From contig CAJNDO010000011.1 in assembly GCA_905221545.1 (NCBI GenBank), positions 1 through 64,000 of the forward strand: a stretch of 64,000 nucleotides of DNA. Direction: 5' to 3'. Below the pieces are notes generated by a model, which was given only the letters and a program-made list of their open reading frames with translations, was not told the origin of the DNA and made no database searches. Below, in pieces: positions 17,522 to 26,076 of the stretch; position 1 is the first letter of the stretch, and the number at the start of each line of letters is the position of its first letter. The position numbers and the translations under genes were made by a program. The stretch is from a bacterium (GTDB taxonomy: Bacteria > Bacillota > Bacilli > Lactobacillales > Streptococcaceae).

Positions 17522-18197
17522 TCTTTTTAATTCTATTTTCAACGATACAACTGCCACTGCAGACCCTATCCAGCTCTTTCTAGCTCTCTTTGTCAGCCTG
17601 ATTTTAGGTTTGGCTCTGACCTGGGCCTACAAACACCGTACCCTCTATACGCGGGAATTTGCGGTCAGTTTGACCCTACTCCCCTGCTTGATGACCTTGG
17701 TCATCTTTCTGGTAAATGGCAGCCTAGGAACCTCTATCGCCGTTGCAGGAACCTTTAGCCTCATTCGTTTTCGTTCAGCTACCAGTGGTTCACGGGAACT
17801 AATTGCTATCTTCCTTGCCATGATTATCGGGCTGGCAGCAGGGACAGGCTACCTAGCTCTAGCGATTCTCTTCACTGTCTTTATCTTAGCAGTATGGCTT
17901 CTTTTAGAGAAGCAACAAAGCAAGAGCAATCACCAACGTCGCAGGCTATTGACCATCACAATTGCGAACCAAGAAAATCAACTTCAAACTATCCAATCTG
18001 GGCTGGCGCAATTCTGTACTGAGTTAGACCTCATCTCCATTGATACCAGCAATGATGGAGAACAAGTTACCACTGTCTATGAAGTGGATTTCAAGGCTCA
18101 AACGGACGATTTTCAAATCATCAATTATCTCACTAAAGAACAGGATACTTGCCAGGTTTCCCTGACCAAGAATGCCAAGAAGAGAAAGAATTTGTAG
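17514..18197 (+). CDS. DUF4956 membrane protein
   Basis: 227 residues. Four hydrophobic segments in the first 130 residues (LFLALFVSLILGLALTWAY, the AVSLTLLPCLMTLVIFLV region, the IAIFLAMIIGLAAGTGYLA region and the following LAILFTVFILAVWLLL), then a soluble ferredoxin-like tail. The SLIRFRSATSGSRELIAIF segment is typical of the family. It overlaps the VTC gene and is thus co-translated. The pair is commonly linked and may form a membrane-bound synthase with export. Function unproven. Confidence 0.8.
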   Translation: MSNLFNSIFNDTTATADPIQLFLALFVSLILGLALTWAYKHRTLYTREFAVSLTLLPCLMTLVIFLVNGSLGTSIAVAGTFSLIRFRSATSGSRELIAIFLAMIIGLAAGTGYLALAILFTVFILAVWLLLEKQQSKSNHQRRRLLTITIANQENQLQTIQSGLAQFCTELDLISIDTSNDGEQVTTVYEVDFKAQTDDFQIINYLTKEQDTCQVSLTKNAKKRKNL

Positions 18198-18275
18198 AAT
18201 TTCTTGCGTAAAATCTATAAAGAACCCAAGTAATCACTCAATAGTAAGAAGAAAAAGTCAATCTGATTTATGATA

Positions 18276-18324
18276 AAAGGCAACATATCAAATGTTTAAA
18301 AAACGTTGATATGATGCCTTTTTC
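18276..18324. terminator. Bidirectional terminator between DUF4956 gene and maa
   Basis: Stem AAAAGGCA-ACATATCAA pairing with TTGATATGATGCCTTTTT around a 14-base loop. T-runs occur on both strands, which fits the convergent genes on either side. Confidence 0.75.
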
Positions 18325-18353
18325 TTATCTTAAAAACTTTTTTACCAATCTCT

Positions 18354-18911
18354 TTATTTCACAGGTATTTCCTTAATCACGCGCGCAGGATTACCAGCTA
18401 GGACAACATTATCTCCAAATGACTTGGTGATTACAGCCCCTGCTCCTGCAACGACATTATTTCCCAGTGTCACTCCAGGAAGGACAATGACGCCACCACC
18501 AGCCCAGAAATTGTCTCCAATTGTGATAGGCTTTCCGTACTCGATACCTGAATTACGCTCCTGTGGATCCAGTGGATGGAGGGGAGTCAAAAACTGACAG
18601 TTGGGGCCGATCATAGCATTGTCCCCGATACGAATAGGGCAGATGTCCAGCATGGTCAAGTTCCAGTTAGAGTAAAAATTTTCCCCTAGATGGATATTGA
18701 CACCGTAGTCCACCATCAAGCGCGTATTGATATAAAGATTTTTCCCGGTTGAGCCAAACCAAGTCTTGATGATTTCGGCTCCTTTTAAGGGATCTTCTTC
18801 CTTGTTAAAGGCAACCTGTTTTTGGCGAGAAGCCTGAGCCAAGGCTCTCAGTTCTGGGTCTGATGGACGGTAAAACTCGCCTGCTATCATTTTCTGGTAT
18901 TCGCTAGTCAT
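18354..18911 (-). CDS. Maltose/galactoside O-acetyltransferase family enzyme
   Basis: 185 residues from ATG 18911 (MTSEYQKMIAGE), chosen for AAGGAG 8 bases upstream. An N-terminal Maa domain (MTSEYQKMIAGEFYRPSD) is followed by a left-handed beta-helix with hexapeptide repeats (IRIGDNAMIGPNCQFLTP, ITIGDNFWAGGGVIVLPG, VTLGNNVVAGAGAVITKS). The catalytic His is in LTPLHPLD. It transfers acetyl from acetyl-CoA to a sugar; the natural acceptor is unknown. Single gene. Confidence 0.88.
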   Translation of the reverse strand: MTSEYQKMIAGEFYRPSDPELRALAQASRQKQVAFNKEEDPLKGAEIIKTWFGSTGKNLYINTRLMVDYGVNIHLGENFYSNWNLTMLDICPIRIGDNAMIGPNCQFLTPLHPLDPQERNSGIEYGKPITIGDNFWAGGGVIVLPGVTLGNNVVAGAGAVITKSFGDNVVLAGNPARVIKEIPVK

Positions 18912-19005
18912 AGTATTTTTCTCCTTATCCCCTACTATCATATCAATTTTCGACATATCTGACTAGGATAAGGAGCACTTTCCACAATTGATGCTCTGAT
19001 TGTCA

Positions 19006-19863
19006 TCATATCCTGTCTAAGCGAACACGAGTCACAATTCCGTCTGAGTCTGTGATTTCCAGCTGGCTAGATGTCAGCCACTTGATTGGTGCATCAACTG
19101 CCTGTGCTCGCTGGGCAATCGTTAACAGTTCTTCTTTACTAGCAATCTCAATGACATAATAGGCTAAACCTGGCAAGCCTTGTTTACGCGGAGCCAGACC
19201 TTTTCCTCCCCATTCGTTGACTGCCAAATGATGATGGTAGTCCCCAGCTGCAATCCAACTAGCACTAGGCACACTGAATTTATCCTCTAGCCCTAACACC
19301 GTTTGATAAAACTGGCTGGACTTTCGACTATCCTTGACAGAAAGATGGATATGCCCCATTCTCGTACCCTCTGCCAGGATAAAGGGCTCTACCCTTTCTC
19401 CCAACTCATAGATATCCTGCGCCGCAAGGGCCTCAGTCACCCCGATAATACGTCCATCTTCTCGAATATCCCATGTGGACACTGGCTTATCTCGATAGAG
19501 TTCAATGCCATTCCCCTCCAAGTCCTCCAAGTAAAGGGCCTCACTGTAACCGTGATCTGCACCGCCGACAAGAGGAATCTGTAAATCTGTCAGGTGCTTC
19601 AAGACATCCGTCAAAGCCTTTCGTGTCGGCAAGAGAATGGCCAGATGATAAAGACCATAATGTTCCCTTACTTCTCCGCTCTCTTGTGCTTGAATCAAGT
19701 GTACCAAGGCTTTTCCGTCAATGCCTAAAACGGTCTCTGTCTCGGTCTGAGATAAGATTTCTAAACCAATAATCTGCTGATAAAAGGCTGTTTGACTTGC
19801 CAAGTCCTTCACATTTAAAACTGCCTCGGTTAAATAAATGTGGCTCTTGTATTCATAGGTCAT
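19006..19863 (-). CDS. Glyoxalase/extradiol dioxygenase family protein (CatE-like)
   Basis: 285 residues with two vicinal-oxygen-chelate modules. The first begins YLTEAVLNVKDLASQTAFY with metal ligands near YHLAILLPTR-type LYHLAILLPT and GIELYRD; the second has MGHIHLSVKDSRKSSQFYQ and ends with a TDSDGIVTRVRLD segment. This matches CatE-like proteins, often linked to quinone or aldehyde stress. AGAGGACC precedes the ATG. A MarR-style palindrome overlaps the transcript start, which fits control by an electrophile-sensing repressor. Substrate unknown. Confidence 0.8.
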   Translation of the reverse strand: MTYEYKSHIYLTEAVLNVKDLASQTAFYQQIIGLEILSQTETETVLGIDGKALVHLIQAQESGEVREHYGLYHLAILLPTRKALTDVLKHLTDLQIPLVGGADHGYSEALYLEDLEGNGIELYRDKPVSTWDIREDGRIIGVTEALAAQDIYELGERVEPFILAEGTRMGHIHLSVKDSRKSSQFYQTVLGLEDKFSVPSASWIAAGDYHHHLAVNEWGGKGLAPRKQGLPGLAYYVIEIASKEELLTIAQRAQAVDAPIKWLTSSQLEITDSDGIVTRVRLDRI

Positions 19864-19883
19864 AAATGGTCCTCTTTTCTAGC

Positions 19884-19933
19884 TGTAATTATAATTATTA
19901 CAACTATTATATAACTTCCATCAAGAAAGTCAA
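19884..19933 (-). promoter_or_regulatory. Promoter and palindromic operator of the glyoxalase gene
   Basis: Minus strand: -35 TTGACT (19928-19933), 16-base spacer, -10 TATAAT (19906-19911). A 19-base near-perfect palindrome TGTAATAATTATAATTACA (19884-19902) starts 3 bases after the -10, so a bound dimer would block initiation. The AT-rich, odd-symmetry form resembles MarR-family operators. No candidate repressor gene is adjacent. Confidence 0.6.
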
Positions 19934-19960
19934 GTAAGACAACTTGAGGCCTCTATTCTA

Positions 19961-19995
19961 AAAAAAGAGGCCAATGTTTGCCATCAACCTCTTTC
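19961..19995 (-). terminator. Terminator of the CAP-domain choline-binding protein gene
   Basis: Minus strand AAAGAGG...CCTCTTT hairpin with a long loop, followed by TTTT, 60 bases after the stop of the 395-residue gene. Confidence 0.6.
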
Positions 19996-20057
19996 TTATC
20001 GTTCATTCTTTTTGCTAAGTAAGATGAATACTTTACCTATGGCCTGACATTTTCAGC

Positions 20058-21245
20058 CTAGTTCACCCATTCACCATTACCATTTACACTGTAACCATCT
20101 GGTGTTGTTGTGCTCACAGCCAAAGCTCCAGAACCGTAAGCATAGTACCAGTGTGGCCCGACTTTAAACCAACCTGTCTTCATGATACCTGCTTCGTCAA
20201 GGTAATACCAAGTGCCATTTTCCTTGTACCAGCCTGTCTTCATAGCTCCTGAGCCATCGAAGTAGAACCATCTGCTACCATCTGTTCCCCAGCCTGTAAA
20301 CATAGCACCTGAATTGCTCAAGTAATACCAGCTACCAGAAACTTTTACAAATCCAGTCTGCATGATACCTAAGTCATTCAAATAGTACCATTTACCATCT
20401 GTTTTCACCCAGCCTGTCTTCACATCACCAGACTCATAAAAATACCATTTACCATTAGATTGCACCCAACCAGACTGATCAGACGTAGACGCTCTAAAAT
20501 CTTTCAGTGGTTTTTCTTCAACCATAGCTTTAGTTTTAACTGTTGAAAGGTTTGAGGCAGTCACTTCTGTATACTGAACAGCAGAACCATATCCACCAGC
20601 CAATTCCTCTGAAGAAGCATCATCACCTAGAGCTTGAGCAATTGTAATAGCTTTGTATTGATTGTTGGGATTTTTAAAAGCTGCCATCCCCATGTGTGTA
20701 AATTTAGGGTTAATTAGAGACTCATAGTGACCAGATTTCCCGTTGTCTGAACCACTATTTTTTTTCTTCACATAATCTGCTTTTTCAGAACGCCATTGTT
20801 CAATAGCTTTTAGAAAACCGTCATGATTCCATGCCAAATTTTCTCCCATTATACTATTAGAAGTTGGAAAGGCACTCCAAAGATCTTTGCTAGAAAGACG
20901 ATCGTGCTTCATAGTCACAGATGCTTCTGTAGCTCTGACAAAAGCTGCCTTTTCTAGATCAGTTGACCATTTGATAGGGACATACTTATCTACCAAACCT
21001 TCATCCGCTGCTTCTTTACGAATAGCATTAATGGCATCCAAAATAGATTGTTGATGAGGAGCCACAAATTCTCCTTTGATCCCAACCAAAACATTGCCAC
21101 TAGAAGGTTTTAGCACCTCTGAGGTCAATACATTACCATCAGCAGATTGCGTTGCCACCAATCTGTCATTCGCAAAAACATCATTTGTCAAAACTGCTCC
21201 TGCCAAGGTCAAAGCCAAGGCACTAGCAAATACAATTTTCTTCAT
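20058..21245 (-). CDS. Secreted CAP-domain choline-binding protein
   Basis: 395 residues. Signal peptide (MKKIVFASALALTLAGAVL, cleavage after about residue 25). A CAP/SCP-like domain spans about 65-205 (ILDAINAIRKEAADEGL; LEKAAFVRATEASVTMKHDR; GENLAWNHDGFLKAI; SGHYESLINPKFTHMGMAAF with the conserved His and Glu). Six or so choline-binding repeats follow (about 258-380; SGWVQSNGKWYFYESGD), so the protein docks on phosphocholine of teichoic acids. Function of the CAP domain in streptococci is not settled. It occupies the area where I recall cbpI and zmpC in S. pneumoniae TIGR4; zmpC is absent here. Confidence 0.85.
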   Translation of the reverse strand: MKKIVFASALALTLAGAVLTNDVFANDRLVATQSADGNVLTSEVLKPSSGNVLVGIKGEFVAPHQQSILDAINAIRKEAADEGLVDKYVPIKWSTDLEKAAFVRATEASVTMKHDRLSSKDLWSAFPTSNSIMGENLAWNHDGFLKAIEQWRSEKADYVKKKNSGSDNGKSGHYESLINPKFTHMGMAAFKNPNNQYKAITIAQALGDDASSEELAGGYGSAVQYTEVTASNLSTVKTKAMVEEKPLKDFRASTSDQSGWVQSNGKWYFYESGDVKTGWVKTDGKWYYLNDLGIMQTGFVKVSGSWYYLSNSGAMFTGWGTDGSRWFYFDGSGAMKTGWYKENGTWYYLDEAGIMKTGWFKVGPHWYYAYGSGALAVSTTTPDGYSVNGNGEWVN

Positions 21246-21403
21246 TGTTTACTCCTTATATCTTTTGAATCGTATCTTGATAAATACTTCTCAACACATA
21301 ATTATATCATATTTTCCTACTATTTGTCTCTGCTTATCTATTCCTACTAATCTAATTTAGCAAAAATCCTTCCTACACCTCAAAAGTAGGCGCAATGATT
21401 CTT

Positions 21404-22441
21404 TTACTTCACAACAAGCTCGTAGCGAGTTTTGCTGGTGAAAGTTTGACCGGCTTTGAGAATGACTTGGTCTTTAAGGTCACTGTGAATGGCATCTGGT
21501 AAAGCTTGCGCTTCAAGGGCAATTCCATTGTGCTGTACCATTGGCTGACCTCCTACGATGACACTCTCATCCACAAAGTTTGCTGTGTAGACTACAAAAC
21601 ATGGAGCCTCTGTCTTGAAAAGCAGGAAGCGACCTGAATTTTGGTCATAGAGGAAACCAGCATTGTCATGACCTGTAGGAAGGGCAAATGGATGATCCAA
21701 ACCAGATACCAGCTGGATTTGCTCATCTTCCTCTGCAAAGATATCCTTCAACAAAGCACCATTGTAGATGTATTTAACCACATCACGATTGGCATCTGGA
21801 GTTTTGGCAGGAACACCATCGGGAGCAATTGGGTAAATCCCCTCTGTGTTTAGTTGGAAGACATGGCGGTCAATTGTCTGCGTGAAATCACCAGACAAGT
21901 TGAAATAGCTGTGGTTGGTTGGATTGACCAGCGTATCTTGATCGGTCGTCACCTTGTAGCTGATTTCATAAGCACCAGTTTCTTCCAAGTTGTAGCTAAT
22001 CCAAATCTTGAGATTACCAGGAAATCCTCCTGTCCCATCTGTACGCTCTGTGTAGAGAGTCAAGCCATGATCGCTTACTTCAACTAGTTCAAACAAGCTC
22101 GAATCCCAACCTGTTGAACCACTGTGGTTACAGTTGCTAGCATTGTTGACCTCAAGGTCATAGGTCTTGCCATTGAGCTCAAAGGTCGCACCTGCAATAC
22201 GGCCTGCCACAGGACCTACACTCGCTCCATGCTTGGGACTATTGCCTACATAGCTATCAAAGTCATCAAATCCCAAAATAACGTTGGCAAAATTTCCAGC
22301 CTTGTCAGGTGTGACATAGCGCAAAATGGTCGCACCATAAGTCATGACCTCAAGCTGGTAACCACCGTCAGTCTCAAAGCGATAGGCCAAGACATCCTTG
22401 CACTCGACATTTCCAAATACACGCTCTGTGTATGCTTTCAT
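21404..22441 (-). CDS. galM: Aldose 1-epimerase (galactose mutarotase)
   Basis: 345 residues, normal length. GalM fold with GPVAGRIAGATF, NPTNHSYFNLSGD (catalytic His) and FVVYTANFVD, plus GIALEAQALPDA with the catalytic Glu. It interconverts alpha and beta galactose released by the upstream beta-galactosidase. GAGAAGAG precedes the ATG. It is last in the bgaC-to-galM group but a BOX element and 220 bases separate it from agaS, so it may be only partly co-transcribed. Confidence 0.92.
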   Translation of the reverse strand: MKAYTERVFGNVECKDVLAYRFETDGGYQLEVMTYGATILRYVTPDKAGNFANVILGFDDFDSYVGNSPKHGASVGPVAGRIAGATFELNGKTYDLEVNNASNCNHSGSTGWDSSLFELVEVSDHGLTLYTERTDGTGGFPGNLKIWISYNLEETGAYEISYKVTTDQDTLVNPTNHSYFNLSGDFTQTIDRHVFQLNTEGIYPIAPDGVPAKTPDANRDVVKYIYNGALLKDIFAEEDEQIQLVSGLDHPFALPTGHDNAGFLYDQNSGRFLLFKTEAPCFVVYTANFVDESVIVGGQPMVQHNGIALEAQALPDAIHSDLKDQVILKAGQTFTSKTRYELVVK

Positions 22442-22557
22442 TCTCTTCTCCTTTTACTATTTCTATCAAGCAAACAAACCATAGAAAGCCGACTGACAAT
22501 CTATGGTTTATCTGATAATTTACAAATCCTCTTGTCAAGAATTCATAAACACTGTCT

Positions 22558-22665
22558 TATACTCAATGAAAATCAAAGAGCAAACTAGGAAGCTAGCCGC
22601 AGGCTGTACTTGAGTACGGCAAGGCGAAGCTGACGTGGTTTGAATTTGATTTTCGAAGAGTATTA
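22558..22665 (-). repeat. BOX element whose edge supplies the agaS stop codon
   Basis: Reads on the minus strand TAATACTCTTCGAAAATC, then CGTCAGCTTCGCCTTGCCG, and ends TTTTCATTGAGTATA. It has boxA and boxC but no boxB. The TAA at its boxA edge (22663-22665) is the stop codon of agaS. Confidence 0.88.
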
Positions 22666-23829
22666 CTTTTGATATTCGTGGATGATAACACCCTGTACCA
22701 CACGGTTTACGGTACCTGTAGGAGACGGTGTATCTGGTTTATTTTCTACCTTGAGCGAAGTCAATAAGGCAAAGAGTTGGGCATAAACGATGTAAGGGAA
22801 GACACGGTAAATATCATTCAAAACACCGCCACAACCAAGGGCCACTTCTTTGACATTTTCAAGACCAAAGGCTTGATCACTCAAAAGCACAACACGACGA
22901 GCAATCTGGTCACCAGCAACTTCACGAACCAAGTCCAAGTCGTACTTGCGAGTGTAGTCTGTCGTTGTACCAAAGACCAAGACAACCGTATCTTCGTTGA
23001 TAAGAGATTTTGGTCCGTGACGGAAGCCGACTGGGCTTTCATACATAGTCGCAACTTGACCAGCTGTTAATTCCAAAATCTTGAGCTGAGCTTCATGAGC
23101 AAGTCCGAAGAAAGGACCAGCACCAAGGTAGATGACACGGTTAAAGTCTAAATCAACAAGCTCTTTGACATCTTCTGCCTTGTCTAGAACTTTACGGGCA
23201 AGACTAGACACAACTTCAAAACGTTCAGCTTTAACAGCAAATTCTGTAGGATCAAAGACCAAGAGAGCTGTTAGCATCATGGACGTAAAGCTAGAAGTCA
23301 TGGCAAATCCAGCGTCATTAGAAGCAGCTGGTTGCAAGAGCAAGAGATTACGGTCATCGCCGTGGGCTTGAAGAGCCAATTTCCCGTCCGCTGCACAAGT
23401 AATCGTCACTTGATAAAGCTCATCCACCAAGACTTTAGCCAAATCAACAGTTGCCACACTTTCAGGCGAATTTCCACTACGAGCAAAAGATACAAGGACA
23501 GTCGCCACATCTTTTTTCAAATAAGTTTCTGGATTGGCAACAATATCTGTTGTCGCAATGGCATTGAAATTCCATTTGCGTTCGTCATAGACTTCCTTAA
23601 AGTAAGGTACCAAGGTATCTCCCACATAAGCAGAAGTCCCCGCACCTGTCAAGATAACCTTGATATAATCATGTTTATCAGCAATCCCTTGTAGGAAGGC
23701 TGCAATTTCTTCACGTTGTGCTTGATAAGATTCAAAAGCTTCTTTCCATACATCAGGCTGTTGGTAGATTTCACGCGTCGTGATTTCTGCACCCAATTCG
23801 AGCAAATCTTCTTTTGTATAATGTAGCAT
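22663..23829 (-). CDS. agaS: AgaS-type sugar isomerase (SIS domain)
   Basis: 388 residues with two SIS domains: KVILTGAGTSAYVGDTLVP (about 60) and RVIYLGAGPFFGLAHEAQL (about 210), plus LVSFARSGNSPES and YESPVGFRHGPKS that line the sugar-phosphate site. It is related to GlmS isomerase domains; AgaS deaminates/isomerises galactosamine-6-phosphate to tagatose-6-phosphate. In this operon it probably handles the product brought in by the adjacent PTS. The normal C-terminus appears to be kept although a BOX element provides the stop. Confidence 0.88.
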   Translation of the reverse strand: MLHYTKEDLLELGAEITTREIYQQPDVWKEAFESYQAQREEIAAFLQGIADKHDYIKVILTGAGTSAYVGDTLVPYFKEVYDERKWNFNAIATTDIVANPETYLKKDVATVLVSFARSGNSPESVATVDLAKVLVDELYQVTITCAADGKLALQAHGDDRNLLLLQPAASNDAGFAMTSSFTSMMLTALLVFDPTEFAVKAERFEVVSSLARKVLDKAEDVKELVDLDFNRVIYLGAGPFFGLAHEAQLKILELTAGQVATMYESPVGFRHGPKSLINEDTVVLVFGTTTDYTRKYDLDLVREVAGDQIARRVVLLSDQAFGLENVKEVALGCGGVLNDIYRVFPYIVYAQLFALLTSLKVENKPDTPSPTGTVNRVVQGVIIHEYQK

Positions 23830-23853
23830 TGAGTTCCTCTTTTTCTATTAAAT

Positions 23854-23882
23854 ATGGGAATGGGAGTAAGCCCCATTCCCAT
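23854..23882 (-). promoter_or_regulatory. Strong intercistronic hairpin between PTS IIA gene and agaS
   Basis: Perfect 11-bp stem ATGGGAATGGG/CCCATTCCCAT around a 7-base loop, with ATTTAATAG rather than a T-run after it on the minus strand. It lies between the IIA stop and the agaS start. It may protect upstream mRNA or trim expression of agaS; it is not a classic terminator. Confidence 0.5.
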
Positions 23883-23928
23883 GTATATTCTATATAAAAT
23901 GCTCTAACGATTTTCACGTTGTCACATC

Positions 23929-24333
23929 TTATTCATCTTCGTCATCATCGAAGCCAGCTAACAGGTCATTAACTTTCACAATGCTTTCTGCAGCACGGTT
24001 CTTGTAGTCCGCATCTCCACCTGTCAGGCTCGCATTGATAAATTCAATCACCATTGGAAGATTCATCCCTGCGTAAAGATCAATATCACGACCTTCCATG
24101 ATCAAGCGACTCACCACGTTACATGGTGTACCACCAAGAAGATCCGCAAAGACTAGGAAATCATCCAACCCTTCAATAGCAGCTTCAAATTTTGCAGTAA
24201 ATTCTTCTGGGCCATCTTCTGGAAGAAGAGGCACTGCATGAATATTTTCTTGTGGGCCCATGATCATTTCAGTGCTACCTTTAAGCTCTTCACAGAAACG
24301 ACCGTGACTCACCAAAATTAATGATTTAGCCAT
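23929..24333 (-). CDS. Mannose-class PTS component IIA
   Basis: 134 residues. Starts MAKSLILVSHGRFCEELK with the phospho-accepting His of EIIA-Man (His 10), and has LLGGTPCNVV and MNLPMVIEF typical of the family. It receives phosphate from HPr and passes it to IIB. Acidic tail FDDDEDE. It is the fifth gene of the bgaC operon, 3 bases after IID. In pneumococcus this PTS is used for galactose or galactosyl-hexosamine sugars freed by BgaC. Confidence 0.9.
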   Translation of the reverse strand: MAKSLILVSHGRFCEELKGSTEMIMGPQENIHAVPLLPEDGPEEFTAKFEAAIEGLDDFLVFADLLGGTPCNVVSRLIMEGRDIDLYAGMNLPMVIEFINASLTGGDADYKNRAAESIVKVNDLLAGFDDDEDE

Positions 24334-24336
24334 AGA

Positions 24337-25158
24337 TTATGCGCCCATTCCAAGCAAGAATTTGCCGATGAATGAAAGACCTACTGCAAGAGCGATAATG
24401 ATACCGATAGCTTTAGTAGAAGTCATACCTTTCTTACCAAGCAACCAGAAGATAAAGGCAGTAAAGATTGCTGGAAGTAAGCGTGGGAAGATTGAGTTCA
24501 AGATATCTTGGAAGTCAATCATTTTTTCACCGATTGGCAATTTATAAGAAACTTCAAAGTTGATCATTGTTGCTACAAGAGCACCCATCATGAAGACACC
24601 AAGTACAGATGCAGCGTCAATCAAGGCTGTCAAAGTACTTTGCATGTTGTTGATAAGGTTAACCCCTTCTTTGTAAGCAAATTCCAACTGTTTCCAACGG
24701 AAGATGTCATAAGCAACTGCAACTGCGATCCAAAGGAAGATTCCCCATGGTTGGCCAGCGATAGCCATAGTTGCTGCGATAGATCCCATGATAGCAGGTA
24801 CAAGTGAACCAAAGATAGTATCTCCAAGAGGAGCGAATGGTCCCATCAAACCTGTCTTGATACCGTTAACGGCATCTTTTGAACCTACACCATCTTTTTC
24901 TTCCATGGCAAGGTCAAAACCAGCGATGATTGTATGGAAGAATGGTGAAGTATTGAAGAATTGAGTATGAACTTTCATCATTTCTTTCAATTCAGGAGTT
25001 CCATCCCCATACATTTTACGCAACTGAGGCAGGATCATGTAAAGGTAACCAGAAGCTTGCATACGTTCGTAGTTCCAACCCAATTGGAAAGTAAACAAGC
25101 TACGTTTGTTGATTTGATTAAAATCTTCTTTTGTAAGTTTGTAATTAGAATTCGTCAT
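24337..25158 (-). CDS. Mannose-class PTS component IID
   Basis: 273 residues from ATG 25158 (MTNSNYKLTKED), which overlaps the IIC stop; a GGGGAAAT lies upstream. IID signature GWNYERMQASGYLYMILP near the N-terminus, VGSKDAVNGIKTGLMGPFAP in the middle and membrane segments at 130-190 and 220-270. It forms the sugar channel with IIC. Named sugar specificity is inferred from the operon, not from sequence. Confidence 0.9.
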   Translation of the reverse strand: MTNSNYKLTKEDFNQINKRSLFTFQLGWNYERMQASGYLYMILPQLRKMYGDGTPELKEMMKVHTQFFNTSPFFHTIIAGFDLAMEEKDGVGSKDAVNGIKTGLMGPFAPLGDTIFGSLVPAIMGSIAATMAIAGQPWGIFLWIAVAVAYDIFRWKQLEFAYKEGVNLINNMQSTLTALIDAASVLGVFMMGALVATMINFEVSYKLPIGEKMIDFQDILNSIFPRLLPAIFTAFIFWLLGKKGMTSTKAIGIIIALAVGLSFIGKFLLGMGA

Positions 25159-26050
25159 CTTCGATTTCCCCACTTTCTGATGGTGTAGAAGGTGCTGCTA
25201 CAGCTACTTTTTGGCTATTTTTGAAGTGAAGCACTGCTAGGAAGATACCTACGATAGAGATACCAATCATAGACAATCCTTTGAAGTTGTTCACGAAACC
25301 AATTTTTTCAGCAACATCTTTAGGTAGAGTACCGATAACACCTGCAACAGCGCCACCAAGACCTGTTACATATGAGTAAAGAACAGTCAACATAGCTGTC
25401 AAACCAAATCCCATAGCAAGGTAGTGAAGGTTACGTTTAACTGGAAGGTAACGAAGCAAGATTGCAAATCCAAGACCTGGAAGCATACGTCCTGCAAGTG
25501 TCAAGCCATCTGCAACCCATTTGTAGGCTTCAACGAAGTCCACCACTGATTGTACGAAGGCACCACCAAAGGCAAGGGCAAAGAAGACTGGAAGGGCACG
25601 AGATAAAGCCCAAGGAATCGCACCAAGCAAGTAGTTGCGTTCAATACCTTTATAGTCAAAGCGTTCGATTGCAGCATCCACACGGTGAGCGAAGAAAGTA
25701 GTTGTCATACGTCCAAGAACGTCGAAGTAAGTCAAGAGCGCTGCTACTGGCACAGCGATTGTTGTAATCGCAAGTGCTGTATCGATACCTTGTGAAACAG
25801 AGAAGGCTGTCGCAAGAACCGCACCAGAAGTTGCGTCGATACGAGAAGCACCACCGAAGGTACCAACCCCAAGAACGAATAATTGCAAGTTACCACCGAT
25901 AAGTAGACCAGTAGTCAAATCTCCCATGATTAAACCAGTAATGAAACCAGCAAATACAGGGGAACCTGCAGATGAAACGATCGTCAACTCATCACAGATT
26001 TGATAAGCTGAGTACAAAGTGAGAAGTAAAATTTGCCACCATTGTATCAT
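25145..26050 (-). CDS. Mannose-class PTS component IIC
   Basis: 301 residues, mostly membrane segments. It starts MIQWWQILLLTLYSAYQICDE and has GSPVFAGFITGLIMGD and GGASRIDATSGAV, both characteristic of EIIC of the Man family. An acidic cytoplasmic tail (GEIEDDEF) overlaps the start of IID. AGGAGGT stands 7 bases before the ATG. It carries the main sugar-binding site of the permease. Confidence 0.9.
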   Translation of the reverse strand: MIQWWQILLLTLYSAYQICDELTIVSSAGSPVFAGFITGLIMGDLTTGLLIGGNLQLFVLGVGTFGGASRIDATSGAVLATAFSVSQGIDTALAITTIAVPVAALLTYFDVLGRMTTTFFAHRVDAAIERFDYKGIERNYLLGAIPWALSRALPVFFALAFGGAFVQSVVDFVEAYKWVADGLTLAGRMLPGLGFAILLRYLPVKRNLHYLAMGFGLTAMLTVLYSYVTGLGGAVAGVIGTLPKDVAEKIGFVNNFKGLSMIGISIVGIFLAVLHFKNSQKVAVAAPSTPSESGEIEDDEF

Positions 26051-26076
26051 AACAATGACCTCCTAAAAATTTTTTC

